Shown piece by piece: positions 1 through 6,055 of a stretch of 9,017 nucleotides of DNA (positions within the stretch are counted from its first letter, which is position 1; each line of letters starts with the position of its first letter). Position numbers and translations under genes: made by a program. The DNA comes from Thermoanaerobacterium sp. Lineage in GTDB: Bacteria; Bacillota; Thermoanaerobacteria; Thermoanaerobacterales; Thermoanaerobacteraceae. The stretch spans positions 1 through 9,017 of the forward strand of contig JASBVU010000059.1 in NCBI GenBank assembly GCA_029960905.1. The letters run 5' to 3'. The notes beneath the pieces are model-generated. The model saw nothing but the letters and a program-made list of their open reading frames with translations. It searched no databases and was not told where the DNA came from.

Positions 1-2038
1 AAAATCTTCTATTAGTTCTTTCCCCTATTAATGTGTATGTTTCATCATCATAGTGGTAGTAGTCATCATCAAGCGTATCAATATCAACCAGTCCTTCTAC
101 TGTATTGTCTAACTCTACAAAAAAGCCGTAATTTGTCACGTTAGCAATTATAGCCTTATAAACATTTCCAATTCTTTCTCTCATATATTCTACTTTTTTC
201 AAATCTTCAATCTCTTTTTCCGCCGAATCAGCTGCCCTTTCCCTTTCTGAAGCTTTTAATGAAATGTCATTCAATATTTTGTTATAATGCTCCTGCCGCT
301 TCTCATTCAATTTACCATGGATGTTCTCTTTAATAATCCTATGGATTATAAGATCAGGATACCTTCTAATAGGTGACGTAAAATGGGTATAATACTGCGT
401 CGCCAATGCATAATGACCTAAATCCTCTGGACTATACCTAGCTCTCTTTAAAGACCTTAGTAGAAGCGTCTCAACGACTCTTTGTTCGTTCTTGCCTCTC
501 ACTTGTTTTATAAGTTCTTGCAAAGCTTTTGGATGTATTTCATCCCCTCCAATGCCTTTTATGTGATAACCTAAATTGTGTATGAATTTATTAAATGCCA
601 TCAGCTTCTCCATATCCGGATGCTCATGAACTCTATACACAAATGGCACGTTAATCCAATGCATGTGTTCGGCAACTGTCTCATTTGCAACAAGCATAAA
701 TTCCTCAATAATCCTATGGGCTATATTTCTCTCGACTTTTACAATATCAATTGGCTTCCCATTTTCATCAACAATTATTTTTGCTTCTTCAAAATCAAAG
801 TCTACACTACCGCGTCTTTTCCTTCTTTCCAACAATATCTTTGCCAAATCTCTCATATTATTAAAATCTTCTATTAAATCCTTATAACGCTCTTTTAATT
901 CTTCATCATTTCCTTCTAAAATTTTGTACACATTAGTATAAGTCATTCTTTCTTTGCTACGTATTACGCTTTCAAATATATCGTGATCTACAACATTACC
1001 ATTTTTGTCTATCTTCATCTTCACCGTAAGTGTCAATCTGTCCTCCGATGGATTGAGGCTGCAAATTCCATTTGACAATCTGTATGGCAGCATTGGTATG
1101 ACTCTATCTATAAAGTACACACTGCAACCTCTATTTAAAGCTTCCTTATCAAGCTCCGAACCTTCTTTGACGTAGTGACTGACGTCCGCAATACTGACAT
1201 AAAGTATATAATCACCACTATCTAACTTCTCTACTGCTACGGCATCATCAAGATCCTTGGCATCTTCACCATCTATTGTCACAATATTTAAGTTACGCAA
1301 GTCTGTCCTTCCTGATATCTCTTCGGTAGATATTTTCTCTTCTATATTTTCTGCTTCTCTTATGACTTTCTTAGGAAATTCTTCTGGTATGTTGTATGAT
1401 CGAATCACTGACAGTACATCTACCCCAGGATCATTTTTCCTGCCTAAAATCTCAACTATTTTACCTTCAGGACTTCTCCTTTTTTCCGGCCACTTAGTTA
1501 TTTTAACTACTACTTTCATTCCATTTTCGGCATTCATGGTGTCAGCTTTTGAAATAAATACATCTTGTGTGATGCTTCTGTCATCGGGAACTACAAAACC
1601 AAAGTTACGACTTTTCTCAAAAGTTCCGACAATGGTAGAATTGGCCCTCTTGAGTATTTTTACAACTTCTCCTTCCCACTTCTTTCCTTCAACTTTTTTT
1701 GTCACCCGCACCAATACAATATCATTCTGCATTGCACTGTTTAAATTGTCTTTAGAAATAAATATATCCTTAATGTTTTCATTTTCAGGTATCAAAAAAG
1801 CAAAACCCCTAGATGTGGCATCTATTTTTCCTTTTATTATATCAAGCCTTTCTGATAAAGCGTACTTTTCGTTTTTTGTTTTATATATTGTCCCATCTTT
1901 CTCTAAATCCTTTAACAATTCTTCAACAATGCTCTTTTGACTATAATCCACATCAAGCATTTTCAAAATATTATCAATCTTTGAAGGTTTGTAATTCTCA
2001 TCATTAAAAAGCTCTAACAATTTATCTTTAAAATTCAT
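1..2038 (-). CDS. rnr: Ribonuclease R, 3' end beyond the left edge
   Basis: This encodes a processive 3'-to-5' exoribonuclease of the RNB (RNase II/R) family, which degrades structured RNA and takes part in mRNA and rRNA quality control in the cytoplasm. About 679 residues are visible without interruption. In order they are an N-terminal winged-helix region (about 5-70), two cold-shock/OB domains (about 75-145 and 150-220), the RNB catalytic domain (about 230-570) and the start of an S1 domain from about residue 623. The catalytic motif TIDGEDAKDLDDA near residue 253 carries the four metal-binding aspartates, and the family signature HFTSPIRRYPDL lies near residue 551. RNase R usually has about 700-750 residues, so only the end of S1 and the basic tail are missing. 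The ATG at 2038 follows a GAGG ribosome site at a normal distance. The helical N-terminal domain separates RNase R from RNase II. Confidence 0.96.
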   Translation of the reverse strand, partial: MNFKDKLLELFNDENYKPSKIDNILKMLDVDYSQKSIVEELLKDLEKDGTIYKTKNEKYALSERLDIIKGKIDATSRGFAFLIPENENIKDIFISKDNLNSAMQNDIVLVRVTKKVEGKKWEGEVVKILKRANSTIVGTFEKSRNFGFVVPDDRSITQDVFISKADTMNAENGMKVVVKITKWPEKRRSPEGKIVEILGRKNDPGVDVLSVIRSYNIPEEFPKKVIREAENIEEKISTEEISGRTDLRNLNIVTIDGEDAKDLDDAVAVEKLDSGDYILYVSIADVSHYVKEGSELDKEALNRGCSVYFIDRVIPMLPYRLSNGICSLNPSEDRLTLTVKMKIDKNGNVVDHDIFESVIRSKERMTYTNVYKILEGNDEELKERYKDLIEDFNNMRDLAKILLERRKRRGSVDFDFEEAKIIVDENGKPIDIVKVERNIAHRIIEEFMLVANETVAEHMHWINVPFVYRVHEHPDMEKLMAFNKFIHNLGYHIKGIGGDEIHPKALQELIKQVRGKNEQRVVETLLLRSLKRARYSPEDLGHYALATQYYTHFTSPIRRYPDLIIHRIIKENIHGKLNEKRQEHYNKILNDISLKASERERAADSAEKEIEDLKKVEYMRERIGNVYKAIIANVTNYGFFVELDNTVEGLVDIDTLDDDYYHYDDETYTLIGERTNRRF

Positions 2039-2127
2039 ACATATTCCTCGCAATCCATTAAATTAAGTCTTACATATTAATATCAGTCAAATTTCTCACA
2101 TAGTTAATTTTCCATTTATCTATTATA

Positions 2128-2136
2128 ATTATAACA
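2128..2136 (-). promoter_or_regulatory. Probable extended -10 promoter of rnr
   Basis: On the minus strand this reads TGTTATAAT, a perfect extended -10 box (TG-N-TATAAT). The hexamer 17 bases upstream (2151-2156, TCAATA) is a poor -35 box, which an extended -10 can tolerate. Transcription would begin near 2121 and leave a leader of about 80 nt before rnr. A second overlapping TATAAT lies just downstream. This is inferred from motif match and position only. Confidence 0.4.
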
Positions 2137-2269
2137 TCTACCATGAGAAATATTGAAGAAAAGTTGCAAAATTATGATGCCCCCATCTGTCAAGACAATT
2201 TTTTTAAAAGCTAAGTTAGATTCTCTTTCCTCCTTTATTTAGATAATTTTATATAATATGTAAAATAGA

Positions 2270-2505
2270 TGTACTGGTTACAGCTAATACGCGTTTATGC
2301 CGCGAAAGCCTCTTTACAATGAGTGCATGCCATGTTAGGCTGTCTATGCCTGGCATCAACATCATCACAGCGCCCCGCTGCCTTCCTTACAATGTTGCAT
2401 GCCGCTGGTGCCTCAAGACATGGCATGAGAGGCTCATTGTAAAGAGGAACGTGGAATAAATGCGACAGTTTTTCGACATGGGTAATAGCTTAATAACTCT
2501 ATACA
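2270..2505. repeat. Large imperfect palindrome, about 236 bp, nature unknown
   Basis: The arms fold into a long interrupted hairpin. From outside in: TGTA (2270-2273) with TACA (2502-2505); GTTA..AGCTAATAC with its near-complement at 2482-2497; 2290-2304 with 2450-2464 (15 positions, two of them G-T and one mismatch); a perfect 15-bp pair, CCTCTTTACAATGAG (2309-2323) with 2433-2447; ATGCCATGT (2327-2335) with 2418-2426; GGCATCAACAT (2352-2362) with 2392-2403 with one bulge; and an apical CAGCG-CCC-CGCTG (2368-2380). GC content over 2291-2450 is about 52% by hand count, well above the AT-rich flanks. No coding frame of note was found. The right end overlaps the last codons of the IS3-type transposase remnant, and the left end TGTACTGG resembles IS3/IS150-type termini. 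It could be the 3' end of that IS, a separate MITE-like element, or a gene for a structured RNA. Confidence 0.75.
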
Positions 2506-2836
2506 GTTTGTATAAGAATATTAGGGCTACCATAATAATATTCAGCAGGTGTTCGATCCCCTAACGACTGGTGTGGTCTCTTGTTGTTGTAATATTCAAT
2601 ATACTCTTGTGTCATTTTTCTTAGTTGATGTCCAGTTTCACAATCTTCTAGGTATAGCTTCTCCCATTTGTAGTTCCTGAAGAATCGCTCTATACGTTGA
2701 TTGTCTAATGCTTACCATCCATAGATATTTTAATATTATTTTCTTTTAGCAAATTTATATAATCATCACAGGTAAATTGTGAGCCTTGGTCACTGTTCAT
2801 GATTTCTGGTGTTCCATATTGCTTTATATGGTTAAG
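2499..2836 (-). pseudogene. IS3-family transposase, 3' remnant with frameshift
   Basis: Two consecutive frames together give the C-terminal half of an IS3-family (OrfB-type, rve integrase core) DDE transposase. The first, 2836 down to 2708, includes IKQYGTPEIMNSDQGSQFT, with the second catalytic Asp in the SDQGS motif, and ends at an in-frame TAG (2705-2707). The second, 2708 to the TAG at 2499-2501, resumes with LDNQRIERFFR, holding the catalytic Glu, and ends with YYNNKRPHQSLGDRTPAEYY, the family signature. The family normally has DGKGRALDN here. The sequence shows a loss of about 7 bases at 2708-2714, which causes the shift. The N-terminal half, the first catalytic Asp and the upstream orfA are absent, so the element cannot move by itself. 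The remnant begins directly after the stop codon of the neighbouring Uma2 gene. Confidence 0.9.
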
Positions 2837-3409
2837 CTAAAATGTAAAAACAGATTTTAGATCAATGATGAGATCTTCAAAAATTGAAACTTTAATTTTA
2901 TCTTCATCAGAATATATCCCTGGCCTTCCATACCTTTTATCGTCATCTAACGTAAAAACAGTTACAATCTTGTTATCCGGTTCTACTATCCAGTACTCTT
3001 TTACTCCTGCCATCTCATATAGATTAAATTTTTTAATTTTATCATTTCTGGCTGTAGAAGGTGAAACAATCTCTACAACTAAGTCCGGTGCACCTTTACA
3101 CCCTTCATCATCTAATTTCGACTTATCACACACTACTACAATATCAGGTTCTACAACCGTTTCTATGTCATCATCATTTTCGTTTCCTTTAGGAAGTCTT
3201 ACTCCAAATGGAGCACTATAAACTTTGCAAGATTTATCTTTTAAATACAAGGAAAAAATAGTTAATATCTCTCGTAAGACCTCTTGATGTATTCTTGAGG
3301 GCGGAGCCATGAGATATGGATTCCCATTTATTAACTCCCAGCGTCTATCATCTTTCCATTCTTTATAATCGCGATACGTATACGTCTTATTTTCATCAGG
3401 TAAAGCCAT
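2837..3409 (-). CDS. Uma2-family (DUF820) putative restriction-type endonuclease
   Basis: This 190-residue protein belongs to the Uma2/DUF820 family, which has a PD-(D/E)XK nuclease fold. The family is abundant in cyanobacteria and scattered in other bacteria, and its biological role is unsettled. Visible landmarks are the N-terminal RRWELINGNPYLM segment with Glu25, EPDIVVV with Asp89, PDLVVEIVSPSTARND with Glu113 and the following lysines (124-127), and the hallmark YEMAGVKEYWIVEP at 131-144. Length is typical and the frame is intact. The ATG at 3409 follows a purine-rich AAGGAAGGGAAAG ribosome site. No partner gene accompanies it. On one side it ends directly at an IS3-type remnant; on the other a 116-bp spacer separates it from the ferritin-like gene, with no clear terminator between. 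A weak TGATATAAA -10-like box occurs in the spacer. The family call is firm; nuclease activity and target are inferred. Confidence 0.88.
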   Translation of the reverse strand: MALPDENKTYTYRDYKEWKDDRRWELINGNPYLMAPPSRIHQEVLREILTIFSLYLKDKSCKVYSAPFGVRLPKGNENDDDIETVVEPDIVVVCDKSKLDDEGCKGAPDLVVEIVSPSTARNDKIKKFNLYEMAGVKEYWIVEPDNKIVTVFTLDDDKRYGRPGIYSDEDKIKVSIFEDLIIDLKSVFTF

Positions 3410-3525
3410 ATCTTTCCCTTCCTTATTTACAAAATTTAGAAGCGCTATTATTGTTTTATGATATCAAATCGCGATAAATTGGTATATTTATATCAGCATT
3501 TTGTTTAAATTTTACTGTACCTAAT

Positions 3526-3828
3526 CTATTTATTTTTTTCAATCATTTCTTCTACTTCTTTTGCTCCTTCTTCATACAGCTTTTCTTCGTCTGGAGATAA
3601 TTCCTTCAAAAGCCTTAAAAATTCTCCGGCATGCACTCTTTCTTCGTTTGCTATATCTACTAAAACGTCCTTTGCTAATTTGTTGTCTGTTGACTCTGCT
3701 AGCTGCATGTACAACTGTATAGCCTCATACTCTGCCGCCACCATAAAACGTATAGCTCTTATAAGCTCCTCATGTGTTATTTTGTTTTTATTTGCAAGCC
3801 CAGCAAATGGAGTACCAAAATCAGGCAT
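3526..3828 (-). CDS. Ferritin-like protein of the encapsulin-cargo (EncFtn) type
   Basis: This encodes a 100-residue, mostly helical protein resembling the encapsulated-ferritin / rubrerythrin-like family. These are half-ferritins with two long helices that dimerise to create a di-iron ferroxidase site. Helix 1 has AAEYEAIQLY with Glu33. Helix 2 has ANEERVHAGEF with Glu63 and His66 (ExxH). This one-plus-ExxH ligand set and spacing matches that of EncFtn proteins, whereas classical rubrerythrin has two ExxH motifs and a rubredoxin domain, both absent here. The ATG at 3828 is chosen because AAAGGGGGG lies 7 bases before it. A TTG start at 3861 would lie upstream of the predicted transcription start. 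The likely role is iron oxidation or storage, or oxidative-stress defence. No encapsulin shell gene is adjacent, and the C-terminus (EVEEMIEKNK) shows no obvious shell-targeting tail. It is monocistronic as far as visible. Confidence 0.85.
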   Translation of the reverse strand: MPDFGTPFAGLANKNKITHEELIRAIRFMVAAEYEAIQLYMQLAESTDNKLAKDVLVDIANEERVHAGEFLRLLKELSPDEEKLYEEGAKEVEEMIEKNK

Positions 3829-3863
3829 ATTATAGCCCCCCTTTTTATTTTGTTTACACAATC

Positions 3864-3892
3864 ATTATATCACAAAATTAGGAATTTATCGA
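3864..3892 (-). promoter_or_regulatory. Promoter of the ferritin-like gene
   Basis: On the minus strand a TCGATA -35 (3887-3892), a 17-base spacer and a TATAAT -10 (3864-3869) preceded by TG-A (extended -10) are seen. Transcription would start near 3857, about 29 nt before the ATG at 3828. The promoter begins only about a dozen bases past the thiW stop codon, so the ferritin-like gene can be expressed independently of the thiamin operon. Confidence 0.7.
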
Positions 3893-3903
3893 ATTTGCCT
3901 GTT

Positions 3904-4386
3904 TTATTTATAAACCTTTTTCGACTTATCCAAAACCTCAAGCAAAATAAGGGCTATGATGCTTCCTGTCACTGTGTTTATTAAAAATGGAGTAACAAAG
4001 AAAAATGCCCCTACATCCTTACCAATGATATATTTAGCTACTGGAAATGCCACAAGACCGCCTATTATCCCTGTACCAAAAACCTCTCCCAATGCAGCTA
4101 AAATCTTTTTCCCTGTCATTTTATATAAAATACCTGCAAATAAAGCCCCAATCATGCTGCCTGGAAAAGCCAATAGTGTTCCAGTACCTATTATATTTCT
4201 GATTATGGATATTGAAAATGCGATTAGTACTGCATATCCTGGACCAAGTGTCACTGCAGATATGACATTAATTATATGCTGTATAGGCGTCGTTTTCGAA
4301 ACACCTACCGGAAAAAATATAAAATTTGCAAAAACTACACCGATTGCAATCAGCATAGCTGAATATGTAATCTTTTTAATATTCAT
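3904..4386 (-). CDS. thiW: ThiW, thiazole-specific ECF transporter S component
   Basis: This 160-residue, very hydrophobic protein matches ThiW, the substrate-binding S subunit of an energy-coupling-factor importer predicted from genomic context to take up the thiazole precursor hydroxyethylthiazole. Five to six membrane segments are visible (about 8-26, 36-50, 53-72, 75-96, 101-120 and 128-152). The segment TPIQHIINVISAVTLGPGYA near residues 33-52 is typical of the family. The ATG at 4386 is chosen because AAGGTGGGG precedes it by 8 bases; a GTG at 4398 lies inside that ribosome site and is unlikely. It lies 31 bp downstream of thiC with no promoter or terminator between, so both should share the TPP-riboswitch-controlled transcript. 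The ATPase (EcfA) and EcfT partners are not in the window and would come from a shared module elsewhere. The substrate is inferred from family and context. Confidence 0.9.
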   Translation of the reverse strand: MNIKKITYSAMLIAIGVVFANFIFFPVGVSKTTPIQHIINVISAVTLGPGYAVLIAFSISIIRNIIGTGTLLAFPGSMIGALFAGILYKMTGKKILAALGEVFGTGIIGGLVAFPVAKYIIGKDVGAFFFVTPFLINTVTGSIIALILLEVLDKSKKVYK

Positions 4387-4417
4387 AGACAACCCCACCT
4401 TATTCTTTAGTATAAGT

Positions 4418-5719
4418 TTATATTAAACTGACATCTTGTCCTTCAATAACTCTATTCATGTTTCTTACAGCGCACATATTCCCGCACATTGTACATGTTT
4501 CACTGTCATGTGGCTGTGATTCATTTCTATACCTTTTTGCCTTTTCAGGATCTATAGCTAATCTAAACATTTCATCCCAATCAAGCTTTCTCCTGGCATA
4601 TGACATGTCATTATCCCATTTTTCTGCATTGCGTATACCTTTTGCCAGATCTGCTGCATGGGCAGCTATTTTAGACGCAATGATGCCTTCCTTCATATCT
4701 TCAATCGTCGGAAGCCTCAAATGTTCCGCTGGTGTAACATAACACAAAAAATCTGCTCCACTTGCTGCAGCAATGGCACCGCCAATTGCACTTGTAATGT
4801 GATCATATCCTGGAGCAATATCTGTCACAATTGGTCCCAATACATAAAACGGCGCACCATGGCATAGCTTTTTTTCCAGCAAAACATTTGCTTCGATTTC
4901 ATTTAGCCTCATATGGCCCGGTCCCTCAATAATCACTTGAACATTCTTTTCATAAGCTCTTTTTGCAAGCTCGCCCAGCGTTATAAGCTCTTTTATTTGA
5001 CATGCATCTGTGGAATCACTTATACATCCCGGCCTCAATGCATCGCCAAGGCTTATCGTTACATCGTACTCAGCACATATGTCAAGAATATCGTCAAAAT
5101 ACTCATAAAAAGGATTTTCCTTATGATTTAATTCCATCCATGTATATAATAGAGAGCCTCCTCGAGAAACGATATTTAGAAGTCTTTCATTCCTTTTGAA
5201 AATTTCCGCTGTCTCTCTATTGATGCCTGCATGGATGGTCATAAAATCAACGCCGTCTTGTGCATGCCTTTCAACGATTTTTATAAATTCTGAAGGAGTA
5301 ATGTTTTTTAAATCTTTGTCGTAATATCCTACAGCATCGTATACTGGAACAGTACCTATCATGGCTGTAGAAATACATATCAATCTGTTTCTAAATTCAA
5401 AAGTTTTACCATATGAACTTAAATCCATAATTGACTCTGCCTTCATTTCTATTGCCTTTTTTGCCTTTTCTAATTCTGCATCTACATTGTTGCAGTCCCT
5501 TGATACACCTAAGTTTACATTTATTTTTGTTCTAAGCCCTGCCCCTACACCTTCAGGACTAAGTGCTTCATGATTTTTATTCGCAGGTATAACTACTTCA
5601 CCAGAAACTACCTTACTCAACAATAAATCCACTTCAATATCTTCTTTAGCTGCCACAACATTCATCTCTTCTGTAATAATCCCTTTTTTTGCTGCGTCTA
5701 ATTGTGTTGTGTAGTTCAT
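4418..5719 (-). CDS. thiC: Phosphomethylpyrimidine synthase ThiC
   Basis: ThiC is a non-canonical radical SAM enzyme that rearranges aminoimidazole ribotide (AIR) into hydroxymethylpyrimidine phosphate, the pyrimidine half of thiamin. The 433-residue protein is of the short bacterial/archaeal type, lacking the N-terminal extension of the roughly 600-residue proteobacterial and plant forms. Landmarks are TIHAG (161-165), GDALRPG (225-231), EGPGH (265-269) and PAEHLRLP (330-337), the last two holding the probable zinc-binding histidines His269 and His333. The C-terminal cluster motif is CTMCGNMC with Cys409, Cys412 and Cys416. The spacing is Cx2Cx3C, one residue shorter than the Cx2Cx4C of long ThiCs. 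The ATG at 5719 is preferred over 5728 because GAAAGG is 9-10 bases before the former but abuts the latter. The gene follows a TPP riboswitch and is the first gene of a thiC-thiW operon. Confidence 0.97.
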   Translation of the reverse strand: MNYTTQLDAAKKGIITEEMNVVAAKEDIEVDLLLSKVVSGEVVIPANKNHEALSPEGVGAGLRTKINVNLGVSRDCNNVDAELEKAKKAIEMKAESIMDLSSYGKTFEFRNRLICISTAMIGTVPVYDAVGYYDKDLKNITPSEFIKIVERHAQDGVDFMTIHAGINRETAEIFKRNERLLNIVSRGGSLLYTWMELNHKENPFYEYFDDILDICAEYDVTISLGDALRPGCISDSTDACQIKELITLGELAKRAYEKNVQVIIEGPGHMRLNEIEANVLLEKKLCHGAPFYVLGPIVTDIAPGYDHITSAIGGAIAAASGADFLCYVTPAEHLRLPTIEDMKEGIIASKIAAHAADLAKGIRNAEKWDNDMSYARRKLDWDEMFRLAIDPEKAKRYRNESQPHDSETCTMCGNMCAVRNMNRVIEGQDVSLI

Positions 5720-5800
5720 TTTAGTCATCCTTTCATAAATTATTTTTTGATACTTGTAAAATAAAGGGAAAAAAGAAGGTAGTATTTGATGTCAGAATAA

Positions 5801-5829
5801 TAAAAAAGCCTTACCGCATGGTAAAGCTT
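5801..5829 (-). terminator. Riboswitch-controlled intrinsic terminator
   Basis: On the minus strand AAGCTTTACC (5820-5829) pairs over 10 positions, one of them G-U, with GGTAAGGCTT (5806-5815) around an ATGC loop, followed directly by a run of six T. It lies just after the TPP aptamer and about 80 nt before the thiC start. It is therefore the expression platform: transcription stops here when TPP is bound. Confidence 0.92.
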
Positions 5830-5844
5830 TATAATCAAAAGCCT
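5824..5844 (-). promoter_or_regulatory. Predicted antiterminator hairpin
   Basis: AGGCTTT (5838-5844), whose first four bases belong to the 3' strand of aptamer stem P1, can pair with AAAGCTT (5824-5830) over 7 positions with one G-U around a 7-nt loop. This uses up the 5' arm of the terminator stem. Without TPP this hairpin would form and let RNA polymerase proceed; with TPP, P1 captures AGGC and frees the terminator. This is a pairing-based prediction. Confidence 0.7.
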
Positions 5845-5939
5845 GCTTCCCTACGGTAGTATTAACTACATCAGGTTCTAAGGGTCAGGTTTTACCTTCT
5901 CAACCAAAATGCTCAACCAAAATGGTTCCCCCGCAAACT
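5840..5939 (-). ncRNA. TPP riboswitch (THI box) aptamer
   Basis: The leader contains the conserved THI-box core: GCGGGGG, then TTGAGA, then GACCCTTAGAACCTGATGTA, then TAATACTACCGTAGGGAAG. The closing stem P1 pairs AGTTTGC (5933-5939) with GCAGGCT (5840-5846) over 7 positions. GTAGT and ACTAC form the pyrophosphate-side helix, and the CCTGA / GTAGGG segments are the expected ligand-contact regions. It binds thiamin pyrophosphate and, through the adjacent antiterminator and terminator, switches off thiC-thiW when the vitamin is plentiful. Unusually, a 13-nt unit in the P3 region is duplicated in tandem (5899-5924). Stem P3 can still form with either copy, but only the downstream copy is followed by the conserved A of TGAGA. 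Confidence 0.96.
5899..5924 (-). repeat. 13-bp perfect tandem duplication within the TPP aptamer
   Basis: The plus strand reads CTCAACCAAAATG twice without interruption (5899-5911 and 5912-5924). On the RNA each unit is CATTTTGGTTGAG. The duplicated unit contains the 3' strand of stem P3 and most of the conserved TGAGA element, so one copy appears to be an expansion of the variable P3 arm. Confidence 0.97.
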
Positions 5940-5966
5940 AATTTTACAAGTATTAAATTTAATCTA

Positions 5967-5995
5967 ATTATACGTTATAACTCTAAAATTGTAAA
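5967..5995 (-). promoter_or_regulatory. Promoter of the thiC-thiW operon
   Basis: The minus strand has TTTACA (5990-5995), exactly 17 bases, then TATAAT (5967-5972), a near-consensus sigma-A promoter. Transcription should start near 5960, about 20 nt before the TPP aptamer, giving a leader of about 240 nt. Confidence 0.85.
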
Positions 5996-6055
5996 GGCAA
6001 AAAATTATATCCACAGTATTTTAAGTAAAAGCAATTAGATCTCGTAAGCCTCAAA

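Noticed and set aside
578..887. Short plus-strand frames
   Set aside because: They are opposite the RNB domain of rnr, with no ribosome site or family resemblance.
1257..1940. Open frame of 227 codons on the plus strand
   Set aside because: It lies opposite rnr, has serine/phenylalanine-rich low-complexity composition typical of an antisense shadow, and matches no recognisable family; rnr motifs on the other strand are unequivocal.
2160..2220. TGTC-AA-GACA followed by a T run, as a possible terminator
   Set aside because: The stem is 4 bp with a 2-nt loop, too small to form a terminator; a TTGACA box on the other strand has no well-spaced -10 box.
2837..2839. TAG read through (pyrrolysine-like or recoded) to fuse Uma2 with the following in-frame sequence
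   Set aside because: The downstream frame is IS-derived and ends in another TAG within the damaged segment; Uma2 already has a typical C-terminus, so this is most simply a normal stop.
3956..4426. Open frame of 156 codons on the plus strand
   Set aside because: It is antisense to thiW; its hydrophobic, proline-rich composition mirrors the complementary codons of a membrane protein.
5750..5798. AATACTACC in the thiC leader as a second riboswitch half
   Set aside because: Only a 9-nt match to the aptamer is present, without the other conserved THI-box segments; chance or minor repeat.
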